A stretch of 64,000 bases of DNA from assembly GCF_000718515.1 (NCBI RefSeq), contig NZ_JNZS01000004.1, forward strand, positions 248,001 through 312,000, in the 5' to 3' direction. The position numbers were made by a program, and so were the translations under genes. This DNA is from Micromonospora parva. Lineage in GTDB: Bacteria > Actinomycetota > Actinomycetes > Mycobacteriales > Micromonosporaceae. Of the stretch, positions 9,246 through 17,661 are shown piece by piece. Every line of letters starts with the position of its first letter. Position 1 is the first letter of the stretch. A model generated the notes under the pieces. It was not told where the DNA came from, searched no databases, and worked only from the letters and a program-made list of their open reading frames with translations.

Positions 9246-9411
9246 CGTCGAACCTGCTCCCCCGCCGTCGCCTGCACGCCCACAACATAGCGGGTACACC
9301 GGCGACCGCACGTCGGGGTCGCAGCGGACAACCTGCGGCCCGCCCGCACCCGACTACCGGACGACAACGACGACCCGGTGCAGGCCGGCAGACGGAGGGG
9401 GCGCGACCCTC

Positions 9412-9924
9412 GTGACGACGAGCGGCGGACGGCGAACCGAGGCCGACGACGAATACACCGAGTACGTCCGGTCCCGGATGGCGCAGTGGCGACGCACCGC
9501 CTACCTGATGTGCGGGGACTGGGACCGGGGCGACGACATCCTGCAACGGGTGCTCACCGAGCTGTACCGAAACTGGCCCAAGGCCCGCCAGGCCGACCAC
9601 CTGGACGCGTTGGTGCGCACCATGCTGCTGCGGCGGCTGATCGACGAACGGCGGTTGCGGTGGGCGCGGGTCCGCCTCGGCGGCGCGCTGCCCGACGCGT
9701 CCACCGCTTTTCCCGACCCGAGCGACCGGATCACGGTGGTGGGCGCGCTGCGCCAGGTACCGCCACGGCAACGCGCGGTGCTGGTGCTGCGGTACTTCCA
9801 GGACCTCAGCGTCGAGGAGACCGCCCAAGCCATGGGCTGCTCGACGGGGACGGTGAAGAGCCAGACCGCCAAGGGCCTGGCCACCCTGCGCACTCTGCTC
9901 ACCCCCACCCTGACCGGCAACTGA
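9412..9924 (+). CDS. SigE-family RNA polymerase sigma-70 factor
   Basis: 170 residues from GTG. Region 2 is visible as YLMCGDWDRGDDILQRVLTELY and region 4 as RQVPPRQRAVLVLRYFQDLSVEETAQAMGCSTGTVKSQTAKGLATL, a canonical HTH. It belongs to the actinobacterial SigE subgroup of group 4 (ECF-like) factors. The downstream membrane protein follows after 11 bp with a good Shine-Dalgarno, so it may be its regulator or target. No zinc anti-sigma motif (HxxxCxxC) is found in that neighbour. Confidence 0.9.
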   Translation: MTTSGGRRTEADDEYTEYVRSRMAQWRRTAYLMCGDWDRGDDILQRVLTELYRNWPKARQADHLDALVRTMLLRRLIDERRLRWARVRLGGALPDASTAFPDPSDRITVVGALRQVPPRQRAVLVLRYFQDLSVEETAQAMGCSTGTVKSQTAKGLATLRTLLTPTLTGN

Positions 9925-9935
9925 GAGGAGCGACG

Positions 9936-11054
9936 ATGCTCGACGAACGCCACATTGGCGACCTGATGCTGACCGAGATCGAATCGGCCGAGCGGCCCTC
10001 GGAGGTGCTGGACGTGCGGCGGGCGATGCGCACCGCACGGCGGCAACGCCGCCTCGCCCACGGAGCCGGCGCCGCGCTGCTGGCGGTGGCGCTGACCGTC
10101 GGCGGGCTCACCGTCCCCGACCTGCTGACCCCGGACCGGTCGCCGGCCCCCGCACCGGTGGGCACCGCGGCCGGCAAGGGTCGGACCGGGCTACCGGCCG
10201 CGCTCACCACGGTCGACCCCCAGCGGGCGTACGTCCGGTTCGGCTGGCTGCCGGACGGGCTGCGGAATCTCCAGTACCAGGCCGGACTGCTGCTCTCCGG
10301 TCCGGGCGTGTACCTCAGCGCGTCCAACGCCCCCGGCAGTGGCCAGTGGAAGGGCGTCGCTGTCACTCTCTATCCGAAGGGGGTGCAACCCCCGGCCCCA
10401 CAGCGGGACAGCGGCGAACCGGCACAGCCCGGTAAGACCACGCCCGGCCCGGAACTGAACGGTGGCACCAGCACCTTCGCCTCCTACAGCGGGGCCGAGC
10501 AGCCGGAGGCGATCCTGCGCTGGCGGTACGCCCCGGACGGCTGGGCACAGCTCAAGGTGGTGGGCGTGGGAGCCGACGTCCAGAGCACCGCGGCCCAGGT
10601 GGCCAGGGCGCTGCGGTTCGGCGACGAGCCGACCCCGATGCCGGCCTCGGTGGCGGGTGTACCGGCATCGCTACAGGTGATCACGGTCGACGTGCAGGAG
10701 TCGCTGGACGAGCCGAACGACTGGTACGCGTCGACCACCTGGGCACCGCGGTCGAGCACCGGCGATCCTGGCCAGCAGCGGGCTCGCACGATGACGGTGA
10801 GCGTCTCCCGCTACCGCAACATCACCGATCCCACCGACAACAGGTACGTCGAACCGAACACCACGGTCGCCGGACACCCGGCACGGTTCGGCGGACAGAA
10901 CGGCAACGAGTCGCTGACCGTCTACGACGTGAACGGGGCGAACGTGACGATCGACGACAGTGCCCTGCTGCCCACCGGCGGCACCAGGGCACTGTTCCCG
11001 ACGGTCACGCTGGTGCCCGAGCCGGCCAGCTGGCGCACCCACCTGGGTCGGTGA
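9936..11054 (+). CDS. Single-pass membrane protein co-transcribed with sigma factor; function unknown
   Basis: Starts at ATG 9936 after GAGAGGAG. 372 residues: a short cytoplasmic segment (MLDERHIGDLMLTEIESAERP, basic RRAMRTARRQRRLA), one TM helix (GAALLAVALTVGGLTVP) and a roughly 310-residue extracytoplasmic region. Position and topology resemble SigE-family anti-sigma or sensor partners, but the cytoplasmic part lacks a recognisable anti-sigma motif. Role in controlling the upstream sigma factor is inference from the 11-bp spacing and topology. Confidence 0.75.
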   Translation: MLDERHIGDLMLTEIESAERPSEVLDVRRAMRTARRQRRLAHGAGAALLAVALTVGGLTVPDLLTPDRSPAPAPVGTAAGKGRTGLPAALTTVDPQRAYVRFGWLPDGLRNLQYQAGLLLSGPGVYLSASNAPGSGQWKGVAVTLYPKGVQPPAPQRDSGEPAQPGKTTPGPELNGGTSTFASYSGAEQPEAILRWRYAPDGWAQLKVVGVGADVQSTAAQVARALRFGDEPTPMPASVAGVPASLQVITVDVQESLDEPNDWYASTTWAPRSSTGDPGQQRARTMTVSVSRYRNITDPTDNRYVEPNTTVAGHPARFGGQNGNESLTVYDVNGANVTIDDSALLPTGGTRALFPTVTLVPEPASWRTHLGR

Positions 11055-11165
11055 CGTGTCGGGCCCGCGCCGTGCGGCGGCGCGGGCCCGCACGGGCAAC
11101 CGTCGGGTCCGGCAGCGGGCATGATGGGGGTGTTCCCGGACGACGACCGCGAGAGTGAGGCCCGC

Positions 11166-11663
11166 ATGTCGTTACTGCGACGAGTGATCGGTGGGGTGTT
11201 GCGCCGCCACCGCCAGCGTCAGGGCCGCACGCTGCGCGAGGTGGCCGCGTCGGCCGACGTCTCAGTGCCCTACCTCTCAGAGGTCGAGCGGGGCCGCAAA
11301 GAGGCCTCGTCGGAGGTGCTGGCGGCGATCTGCCGAGCGCTCGGCATCAGCCTCGCCGACCTGCTCGGCGAGGCCCGCGACGACATGCGCCGAGTCGAGC
11401 CCCGCCTCCCGGCCGCGCCGCGCGCCGCGCTCACCCACCTGGAACGGGTCGATGCGACCCGGCGGGAGATCGGCAACGCCACCCTGCTGGTGGGTCCCCG
11501 TGTCAGTGGGTTCGTCCTGCACCGCGAGCCGATGGCGAGCGATCCGACCCTCAGCGTTCCCGAAAAAGCGTCCGCTGGTGGCTTCCGCCCCGGTCCGCGT
11601 ACCCCCGCCCTGGCCGACGACGCGCGGACCCGGCTGGGCCTGCGGCAGCTGACCGCCGCGTAG
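11166..11663 (+). CDS. popR: PopR/ClgR-like XRE-family activator of clpP
   Basis: The start at ATG 11166 has GAGTGAGG upstream; an in-frame ATG at 11121 is possible. 165 residues with an N-terminal XRE HTH (LREVAASADVSVPYLSEVERGRKEASSEVLAAICRALGISLADLL). It ends ...LRQLTAA; a C-terminal Ala-Ala is typical of ClgR/PopR-type activators that are themselves ClpP substrates. The next gene is clpP, and two abutting copies of the PopR palindrome (TCTGCC-N3-GGCAGA) lie between them. It probably activates clpP and is removed by ClpP, giving negative feedback. Family naming rests on HTH, tail and operator together. Confidence 0.85.
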   Translation: MSLLRRVIGGVLRRHRQRQGRTLREVAASADVSVPYLSEVERGRKEASSEVLAAICRALGISLADLLGEARDDMRRVEPRLPAAPRAALTHLERVDATRREIGNATLLVGPRVSGFVLHREPMASDPTLSVPEKASAGGFRPGPRTPALADDARTRLGLRQLTAA

Positions 11664-11674
11664 GCCGCGCGGGT

Positions 11675-11704
11675 TCTGCCGTCGGCGGATCTGCCGCCGG
11701 CAGA
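11675..11704 (+). promoter_or_regulatory. Two abutting PopR boxes upstream of clpP
   Basis: 11690-11704 reads TCTGCC GCC GGCAGA, an exact match to the PopR palindrome TCTGCC-N3-GGCAGA known from Streptomyces lividans clpP3-clpP4. Immediately before it, 11675-11689 reads TCTGCC GTC GGCGGA, a one-mismatch copy. Both lie about 100-125 bp upstream of the clpP start. Confidence 0.85.
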
Positions 11705-11800
11705 ATGACTGGGTCAGCCACCGCCGTCGTGCGCACGCTGAAGGGGCCGGTCCACCGGGCGGTCACCACCGCCCGCCGGCACCGTGGGAGGCGACGGCAC

Positions 11801-12400
11801 ATGATGAGGTACGGCGTACAGATGCTGGATGGTGGGCAACCGACCTTTGGTGATCACGTGTTCGAGCGGCTGCTGCGGGAGCGGATCGTCTTCCTCGGCA
11901 CCGAGGTGACGGAGGAGTCGGCCAACCAGATCTGCGCGCAGATCCTGCTGCTCGCCGCCGAGGACGCCGACCGGGACATCTACCTCTACATCAACTCGCC
12001 GGGCGGTTCGGTGAGCGCGGGAATGGCGGTCTACGACACGATGCGCTACGTCCGCAACGACGTGGCGACGCTGGCGCTCGGGTTCGCCGGGTCGATGGGG
12101 CAGTTCCTGCTCTGTGCGGGCGCGGCCGGCAAGCGGTACGCGCTGCCGCACTCGCGGATCATGATGCACCAGCCGTCCGGCGGGATGGGCGGAACCGCCT
12201 CGGACATCACCATCCAGGCGGAGAACATGCTGCACGTGAAGCGGACGATGCAGGAGCTGATCTCCCAGCACAGTGGACGCACGCTCGACGAGATCCAGCG
12301 CGACTGGGACCGGGACCGTTGGTTCACCGCCCAGCAGGCCCGGGAGTACGGCCTCATCGACCACGTGATCACCCGAGCCGAACAACTGCCGACGCTCTGA
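11801..12400 (+). CDS. clpP: ATP-dependent Clp protease proteolytic subunit
   Basis: 199 residues from ATG 11801 (GGGAGG upstream). The catalytic Ser98 lies in GFAGSMGQFLLCAGA, His123 in RIMMHQPSGG, and Asp about 168 in QRDWDRDRW; INSPGGSV is the substrate-strand motif. It forms the tetradecameric serine protease that works with ClpX/ClpC. It is a lone clpP controlled by an adjacent popR. The Streptomyces counterpart is a clpP3-clpP4 pair, so here one gene takes that position, and other clpP genes presumably lie elsewhere. Confidence 0.95.
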   Translation: MMRYGVQMLDGGQPTFGDHVFERLLRERIVFLGTEVTEESANQICAQILLLAAEDADRDIYLYINSPGGSVSAGMAVYDTMRYVRNDVATLALGFAGSMGQFLLCAGAAGKRYALPHSRIMMHQPSGGMGGTASDITIQAENMLHVKRTMQELISQHSGRTLDEIQRDWDRDRWFTAQQAREYGLIDHVITRAEQLPTL

Positions 12401-12413
12401 TCGAGAGGACCTG

Positions 12414-12429
12414 CCCCGGCAGGATTCGA
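12414..12429 (-). repeat. Fragment identical to the T-arm/3' end of the nearby tRNA-Arg
   Basis: The 16 bases CCCCGGCAGGATTCGA are identical to 13047-13062 in the tRNA-Arg gene, and flanking bases (TGC before, CCTG after with one gap) extend the similarity to about 24 positions. It is in the same orientation as the tRNA, 630 bp away. It could be an attachment-site relic of an integrative element. Confidence 0.5.
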
Positions 12430-12439
12430 CCTGGGCCCG

Positions 12440-12461
12440 CGCCTGGCCACCCGGCCAGGCG
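12440..12461 (+). terminator. Hairpin terminator after clpP
   Basis: Inverted repeat CGCCTGGCC / GGCCAGGCG with a 4-nt loop, 40 bp after the clpP stop. Confidence 0.6.
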
Positions 12462-12591
12462 AAGCCCCGGAACCAGTTCGAGCCCGCCCACCTCAGCCGG
12501 TACGATCGCGATCTTGTTCGTACTGCAGGGAGCCCGTGAGATCCTCGTGCGGCCGCCCCGGCAACTCCCATGCTGAGAGTAGGTGTCGTCA

Positions 12592-12972
12592 ATGGCATGC
12601 CGTATCGGTGAGATCGTGCTCAAGTGCCGCGACCTCGACGTGCTGGCGCGGTTCTGGTCCGAGGTCCTGGACTTCGTCGAACTCGATCGCGAAGAGGGCG
12701 TCTACATCGAGATAGGCCCGCGCGAAGGGTTCGGCGGCCCGCAGCCGACGATCTTCCTCATCCGCAACGACGATCCGAAGAGCGGGCACGCCCGGCTGCA
12801 CATCGACGTCAACCCCACCGACCGGGACCAGGCCGCCGAGCTTGAGCGCCTCCTGGCCGTCGGGGCCGTACCCGTCGACATCGGTCAGCCGGCCGATGCG
12901 TCGTGGCACGTGCTCGCCGATCCGGAGGGCAACGAGTTCTGCCTGCTCCGTAGCCGCCTCGACCCACTCTGA
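12592..12972 (+). CDS. VOC-superfamily (glyoxalase/bleomycin-resistance fold) protein
   Basis: 126 residues from ATG 12592. The start MACRIGEIVLKCRDLDVLARFWSEVLDF is the typical first beta-alpha-beta unit of vicinal-oxygen-chelate proteins. The end, WHVLADPEGNEFCLLR, is the classic C-terminal metal/substrate motif (DPEGNEFCL). It probably acts as a cytoplasmic dimer; substrate cannot be assigned. It is the only gene between the tRNA-like fragment at 12414 and the intact tRNA-Arg. Confidence 0.85.
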   Translation: MACRIGEIVLKCRDLDVLARFWSEVLDFVELDREEGVYIEIGPREGFGGPQPTIFLIRNDDPKSGHARLHIDVNPTDRDQAAELERLLAVGAVPVDIGQPADASWHVLADPEGNEFCLLRSRLDPL

Positions 12973-13040
12973 CGGCGCTCGCCCACGCTGCGCCACCCGG
13001 CGAGCGCCGACAAGCTCACCAAGAGGATCTACGTTTCGCC

Positions 13041-13116
13041 TGGTGCCCCCGGCAGGATTCGAACCTGCGACACACGGTTTAGGAAACCGATGCTCTATCC
13101 CCTGAGCTACGGGGGC
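13041..13116 (-). tRNA. tRNA-Arg (anticodon CCU)
   Basis: On the minus strand the acceptor stem is GCCCCCG / CGGGGGC with discriminator A and an encoded CCA (13041-13043). The D-loop reads AGCTCAGGGGATAGAGC, the anticodon loop TTCCTAA gives CCU, and the T-arm is CAGGTTCGAATCCTG. It decodes the rare Arg codon AGG. Confidence 0.96.
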
Positions 13117-13394
13117 GCGAGGGCCAAGTCTAGCGACCTGGGGGGTCACCTGGGGTGGCAGGGAGTGGCAGACGTTCACCCACCTCGCCCGGGCCCCTGT
13201 TTGCCCAGCCCAGCACCACATCCTGAGCACGCGAACCCTGACCTCGCCACCGGGGGCGGTCGGCTGCGGTGCCCGCCTGTGGCGGTGCCGACGATGACCG
13301 TTCCCCGCCCCGTGTCCGCTCACCCCGCTGGGTGCGGGTTCGACGCGGCCAGTGCGGATGTCGGCGGCCAGCACCACCTACGTGTTGAAATGGA

Positions 13395-13414
13395 TCTACT
13401 CAATACCGAGTAGA
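13395..13414. promoter_or_regulatory. Palindromic operator upstream of DUF218 gene
   Basis: TCTACTC-N6-GAGTAGA, a perfect 7-bp inverted repeat in a locally AT-rich stretch, 20-40 bp before the candidate starts of the next gene. This is a typical dimeric-repressor site; the regulator is unknown. The rest of 13117-13394 shows no gene. Confidence 0.5.
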
Positions 13415-13453
13415 GTCCATGGTTCGAACTACAGGATGAGGCCGAGGGATTTG

Positions 13454-14176
13454 ATGAGCCCGAGCAGCACGACTCCTCGGATCGCAAGGGAAGACGACCT
13501 CGCGGGCTTCACGGCCGGCCAGTTCCTGGCCGTGACGAAAGCCCTCACGATGATTCTGGCTCTCCCGCCGTCAGCCGCCGATCACGTCGATGCGCTCGTC
13601 ATCGCCAGTGGCCAGGGCGAGGAATGGCGCTTCACCCACGCGATCCGCAGCTGGGAGACGAACCTCGATCTCCGCTACCTCCTGGTGGCCAACGGCAACC
13701 CGACCGAGAAGACCTACGTCGACATCACACTCGGTTACCTGCGCAGCCTCGGCCTCCGTCGCGTCGGTGGAGTTCACGTCCAGGCCGAGCCGGCTCCCAA
13801 CACCGCCCTCCAGGCCGCGTGGATCGTCAACCAGGTCAAGGCCCACGGCATCACGAGCCTGGCGCTCGCCGTCTCTCCCTACCACCTGCCCCGCGCCTAC
13901 CTCACGCTCCTCAAAGCGTTCACCGAGTCAGGCGTTCGCCTTCCCATCATTCCGGTGCCGGTGGCGGTGCCCCCGGACCGGCTGGTCCCGGAAACCGGAG
14001 CCACCGCCTACGACCTCGTGCCCGGGGAGGTGAAGCGCATGCTGACGTACGCGGACCAGGGGTGGATCGCGACGCTTGAGGAGCTGCAGCAGTATCTGCA
14101 GTGGCTGTGGAGTCATCACGAGCCGCTTCTCCGTGGGGGCTCGCGACGGTCTGTCGAGGATGGCGTGTCGGCCTGA
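13454..14176 (+). CDS. YdcF/DUF218-like protein
   Basis: 240 residues from ATG 13454 (GAGGG upstream); an in-frame ATG at 13436 has no Shine-Dalgarno. Fold elements resemble the DUF218/YdcF-ElyC superfamily: a strand/loop DALVIASGQGEEWR, a conserved ANGNPTEKTYVDITLGYLRSLG segment and SLALAVSPYHLPRAYLTL, similar to the family's T-x-x-x-H-x-x-R region. No TM helix or signal peptide is evident, so it is likely cytoplasmic. Biochemical role is unknown. Confidence 0.65.
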   Translation: MSPSSTTPRIAREDDLAGFTAGQFLAVTKALTMILALPPSAADHVDALVIASGQGEEWRFTHAIRSWETNLDLRYLLVANGNPTEKTYVDITLGYLRSLGLRRVGGVHVQAEPAPNTALQAAWIVNQVKAHGITSLALAVSPYHLPRAYLTLLKAFTESGVRLPIIPVPVAVPPDRLVPETGATAYDLVPGEVKRMLTYADQGWIATLEELQQYLQWLWSHHEPLLRGGSRRSVEDGVSA

Positions 14177-14212
14177 CATCCACCGGGGCGCCCGGTGCAG
14201 CAGGCCGCCAGC

Positions 14213-14863
14213 CTACGAGCGTGGGGGTCGGGCGGCGCGGCGACGCTCGGTGAGCCGTCGCGCCTTCACCGCGTTGCCGCAGTCGGCCATCCGGCACCAG
14301 CGGCGGGAACCGTTGCGGCTCTGATCGAGGAACAGCCAGCCACAGCCACCTTCGAGCACCGGGCAGCGGCGCACCCGGGTCAGGTCGGCTGTCAGCATGA
14401 CGTCGAAGGCGGCCTCGGCGATCCGGTCGGGCACCAACATGGCCGGCACCGTGCCGTACGCCAGCCGCACCCGTGACGGTTCGAGCACGAATCGCGCTCG
14501 GGCGGCCGCGCCGGACCAGCGCTGGTGCAGGGCGACGAGTGCGGCACCGGCCGCGATGGGGTCACCCGGCGTACCACCGTCCGGGTCGATGATCGCCGCA
14601 AGCAGCACGAGGTGCAGCCCTTCGCGGATGTCTCGCACGGCGGTCAACCCGGCGTGCGCCGCCGCGGGCTCGTCGCGCCACGCCTGAGCAACCTGGTCAG
14701 CCTCCGCGTCGCTGATCAGGCCCACCCGACCCGACCAGCGCAGCAAGGCGGAGCTGTCGGACAGGAAGTCGTGCGGCGACTCGCCCCCTCGCTCGAGTGT
14801 GTTGACCAGATCGAGCACAGGGTGCCCGCCGACCAACGGCAGCTGACACACGTCGAGTGGCAT
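14213..14863 (-). CDS. ABATE/CGNR zinc-finger protein (putative transcriptional regulator)
   Basis: Start placed at ATG 14863 (MPLDVCQLPLVGGHPVLDLVNTLE), which matches the start of the ABATE (DUF1470) domain. The frame is open further but upstream residues are low-quality. At the C-terminus, RRCPVLEGGCGWLFLDQSRNGSRRWCRMADCGNAVKARR is the CGNR zinc-binding motif (four Cys and the CGNxxK/R signature). Such proteins are presumed DNA-binding stress regulators in actinobacteria; the target is unknown. Confidence 0.87.
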   Translation of the reverse strand: MPLDVCQLPLVGGHPVLDLVNTLERGGESPHDFLSDSSALLRWSGRVGLISDAEADQVAQAWRDEPAAAHAGLTAVRDIREGLHLVLLAAIIDPDGGTPGDPIAAGAALVALHQRWSGAAARARFVLEPSRVRLAYGTVPAMLVPDRIAEAAFDVMLTADLTRVRRCPVLEGGCGWLFLDQSRNGSRRWCRMADCGNAVKARRLTERRRAARPPRS

Positions 14864-15031
14864 GCCGACAAGGCTACCACCTAAACCGTCGAAGGAGGTT
14901 ATGCTGCGGCTCGGCCCGGGGCCGGTGACGGCGGCGAGACCCCCGCCGTCATCCGGTCGGACCGCAGCGGGCGGCGCAGGCGATCGGCACATGACCAGTG
15001 CGGTGAGCGGACGCCTACGCCACTGCCCCGA

Positions 15032-16039
15032 TCACGCGGCATGGGCGCCGGCGGTGTCGAGCCGCTCGACGTGTGCCGCGTCGAGCTTGACGTCGATCGC
15101 CGACATGGCAGCCGCGTACTGGTCGAGGGTGCGCGGCCCGATCAGCGGCACGATGCTCGGCGACGTCTGGTGCATCAGCCACGCGAGCACCAACTGGTTG
15201 GGCTTGACCCCCAGCTCGGCGGCGAGCGCGGTGAGAGCCGTGAGGCGCGCCTCGGCATCCGGGCCCTGGTACGGATCCATGATGTCGTGGTTTCGCCGCT
15301 TCGCCGGATCGTCGTAGACCCCCTTGAGGATCGGCGAGTACGCGACCAACGTCAGGTCGTCGTGCGTCCGCAGGTAGTCGAGCTGCTCGTCGTCGACGAT
15401 GGACTTGTGGTCGAGCCCGGCGCGGCGACGGAGGTAGCTGTGTTGTTGCTGCACCGCTACCGGCGCGGGCCAACCATGGCGGTCACAGAGCTGCCGGATG
15501 CGTTCCAGTCGCCAGGTGCGCACGTTGCTCCAGCCGATGTACCGCGCCTTGCCGGCGCTGACGATCTCCGCCAGGGCGGCCAGCGTCTCCTCCAGCGGCG
15601 TCGACCGGTCGTCGACGTGCACGTAGAACAGGTCGACGTGGTCGGTGCCGAGCCGCCGCAGGCTGTCGTCGATGCCCCGGCGTACGGTGTCGGCGCCGGC
15701 ACCCTCGAAACGGGCCTGGACCTCTTCCCACGTCTTGCCACGCGCCTCTTCCGGATCGGCCAACCGCGCACCGCACTTGGTGGCGAGAAAGACCTTGTCG
15801 CGTCGACCGCCGCGGGCGAGCCAGCGGCCTATCAACTCCTCACTCTCGCCACCGGTGTTGCCCGGTGACGGCCACCACGCATAGCAGTTGGCGGTGTCGA
15901 CGAAATTGCCCCCGGCATCGAGATAACGGTCCAGCATCTCCACCGACGACGCCTCGTCGGTGAGCGTTCCCATCAGCATGCACCCGAGAGCAATCTGACT
16001 GACCTGCTCACCCGTACGCCCCAATTCCACAGTCCTCAT
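15032..16039 (-). CDS. Aldo/keto reductase
   Basis: 335 residues from ATG 16039 (MRTVELGRTGEQVSQIALGCM). TIM-barrel AKR features are visible: Asp and Tyr of the catalytic tetrad in FVDTANCYAWW, the Lys in FLATKCG, and a His in LFYVHVDD. The NADPH-binding end is PLIGPRTLDQYAAAMSAI. It probably reduces an aldehyde or ketone or an aromatic carbonyl; the substrate is unknown. It stands alone, with about 290 bp upstream. Confidence 0.9.
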   Translation of the reverse strand: MRTVELGRTGEQVSQIALGCMLMGTLTDEASSVEMLDRYLDAGGNFVDTANCYAWWPSPGNTGGESEELIGRWLARGGRRDKVFLATKCGARLADPEEARGKTWEEVQARFEGAGADTVRRGIDDSLRRLGTDHVDLFYVHVDDRSTPLEETLAALAEIVSAGKARYIGWSNVRTWRLERIRQLCDRHGWPAPVAVQQQHSYLRRRAGLDHKSIVDDEQLDYLRTHDDLTLVAYSPILKGVYDDPAKRRNHDIMDPYQGPDAEARLTALTALAAELGVKPNQLVLAWLMHQTSPSIVPLIGPRTLDQYAAAMSAIDVKLDAAHVERLDTAGAHAA

Positions 16040-16187
16040 GGCGGGAAAGCTATATGTTCGGGCGTCCTCCACGTCAACCCGTTGCGCTACTCGAAAAGCG
16101 CGCCGGTCATACGCCTCCGCGGAACGGAAAAAGGGCGAGCTGCACCGCTGCCGGAGCCTGAGATTGGCCGATGCTCGCATACTGACG

Positions 16188-16219
16188 CATCGTGGTAGCC
16201 ACCGGCGGCTACCACGATG
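16188..16219 (-). terminator. Long inverted repeat downstream of ugd
   Basis: Perfect 13-bp arms (CATCGTGGTAGCC / GGCTACCACGATG) with a 6-nt loop. It lies about 110 bp past the minus-strand ugd stop and 150 bp upstream of the aldo/keto reductase start. It has no T-tract. A terminator marking the left edge of the cluster is most likely; an operator for the reductase is the alternative. The rest of 16040-16327 shows no gene. Confidence 0.55.
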
Positions 16220-16327
16220 ACTCGGAACAACGGCGTCCGCGCCAATGGCGCGGTGGGACATGCCGACGGCGACGGGTTCCTGGTTCAGCAACTCGACGCC
16301 GTCAGGCACGTCCGTGACGCGGCACCG

Positions 16328-17653
16328 TCAGTTCTGCAGTGCGGGGCGGCCAGGCGCGACGTACTGCCACCCGGCCTGCTGCCACTCCTCGGCGTTGAGC
16401 AGGTGCCGCCCGTCCACGATGTTGCGGCTCTTGACCTCCTTGCCCAGCACCCGTGGGTCGAGGGTGGCGAACTCCTGCCAGTCGGTCAACAGGGCCACCG
16501 CGTCGGCGCCGCGGGCCGCGTCGAGCGGGCTGGTGGTGTAGGTCAGGTGGGGGAAGGCACGCCGCGCGTTCCCCATCGCCCGCGGGTCGTAGACAGCGGC
16601 GACACCGCCCTCACGGCTGATCAGCTCAGCCACGTACAGCGCGGGCGAGTCGCGGATGTCGTCGGTGTTGGGCTTGAAGGCGGCGCCGAGCACCGCCACC
16701 CGCCGTCCGCTGAACCCGCCGCCGCACTGCTTGCGGAGCAACTCCACCACCCGGTCGCGGCACCGCAGGTTCACCGCGTCGACCTCGGCCAGGAAGGCCA
16801 GGGCGTGGCCGACGCCGAGGTCGTGGGCGCGGGCCCGGAAGGCCCGGATGTCCTTCGAGATGCAGCCGCCGCCGAAGCCGAGGCCGGCCTTGAGGAACTG
16901 CTCGCCGATACGCGGGTCGCGTCCGAGCGCTTCGGCGACGACTGTGACGTCGGCGCCGCTCGCGTCGCAGAACTCGGCGATCGCGTTGATGAAGGAGATC
17001 TTCGTGGCCATGAAGGAGTTGGCGGCGGTCTTGATGACTTCGGCGGTGGGCAGATCGGCCACCACCACCGGGACGCCCGCCTCGATCAGCGGCGCGTAGA
17101 CCTCGCGGAGCACCGCCTCGGCGGACGTGTCGGCCACGCCGAGCACGAGGCGGTCCGGGCGCAGGGTGTCGGCCACCGCCGTACCCTCGCGCAGGAACTC
17201 CGGGTTCCAGGCGACCGCCACCTTCTCGCGGTCGGGCGCCAGAACGCGGAGCATCTCGGCCAGGTGAGCCGCGGTGCCGACCGGCACTGTGGACTTGCCG
17301 ACGACCAGGCACCCGTCCGCCAGCGACGGTGCCAGACCCTCGATGGCCGCGTGCAGGTGGCTGAGGTCGGCTGCGCTGGTGTCACTGCGCTGCGGCGTGC
17401 CCACGCAGATGAAGTGCACGTCGGCGCTCGCGGCGTCCTCGTACGCGGTGCTGAACCGCAGACGCCCCTCGGCGAGATTGCGGGTGATCAGCTCGTCCAG
17501 CCCAGGCTCGAAGAACGGCACTCGGCCGTCCGCCAGCGCGGCGATCTTTTCCGGGTCGATGTCAATCCCGATGACCTGGTGCCCCAACTCGGCCATACCG
17601 GCGGCGTGTGTGACACCGAGATACCCGCAGCCCAGCACGGAGATCGTAAGCAC
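16328..17653 (-). CDS. ugd: UDP-glucose 6-dehydrogenase
   Basis: 441 residues, full family length. N-terminal Rossmann motif is ISVLGCGYLGVTHAAGMAELG; the catalytic Cys is in GLGFGGGCISKDIRAF (usually GFGGSCFPKD); Lys/Asn support lies in EVIKTAANSFMATKISFINAIAE. It oxidises UDP-glucose to UDP-glucuronate with NAD+. It sits 8 bp downstream of the UDP-glucuronate decarboxylase-like gene. Together they should supply UDP-xylose or a 4-keto pentose for the cluster's glycosyltransferases. The hairpin at 16188 ends the unit. Confidence 0.92.
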   Translation of the reverse strand: MLTISVLGCGYLGVTHAAGMAELGHQVIGIDIDPEKIAALADGRVPFFEPGLDELITRNLAEGRLRFSTAYEDAASADVHFICVGTPQRSDTSAADLSHLHAAIEGLAPSLADGCLVVGKSTVPVGTAAHLAEMLRVLAPDREKVAVAWNPEFLREGTAVADTLRPDRLVLGVADTSAEAVLREVYAPLIEAGVPVVVADLPTAEVIKTAANSFMATKISFINAIAEFCDASGADVTVVAEALGRDPRIGEQFLKAGLGFGGGCISKDIRAFRARAHDLGVGHALAFLAEVDAVNLRCRDRVVELLRKQCGGGFSGRRVAVLGAAFKPNTDDIRDSPALYVAELISREGGVAAVYDPRAMGNARRAFPHLTYTTSPLDAARGADAVALLTDWQEFATLDPRVLGKEVKSRNIVDGRHLLNAEEWQQAGWQYVAPGRPALQN

Positions 17654-17661
17654 TGTGCCTC

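Noticed and set aside
14862..15317. A plus-strand frame with a good AAGGAGG before ATG at about 14900
   Set aside because: Its translation is low-complexity and it runs antisense into the aldo/keto reductase; the ribosome-site match is probably chance.
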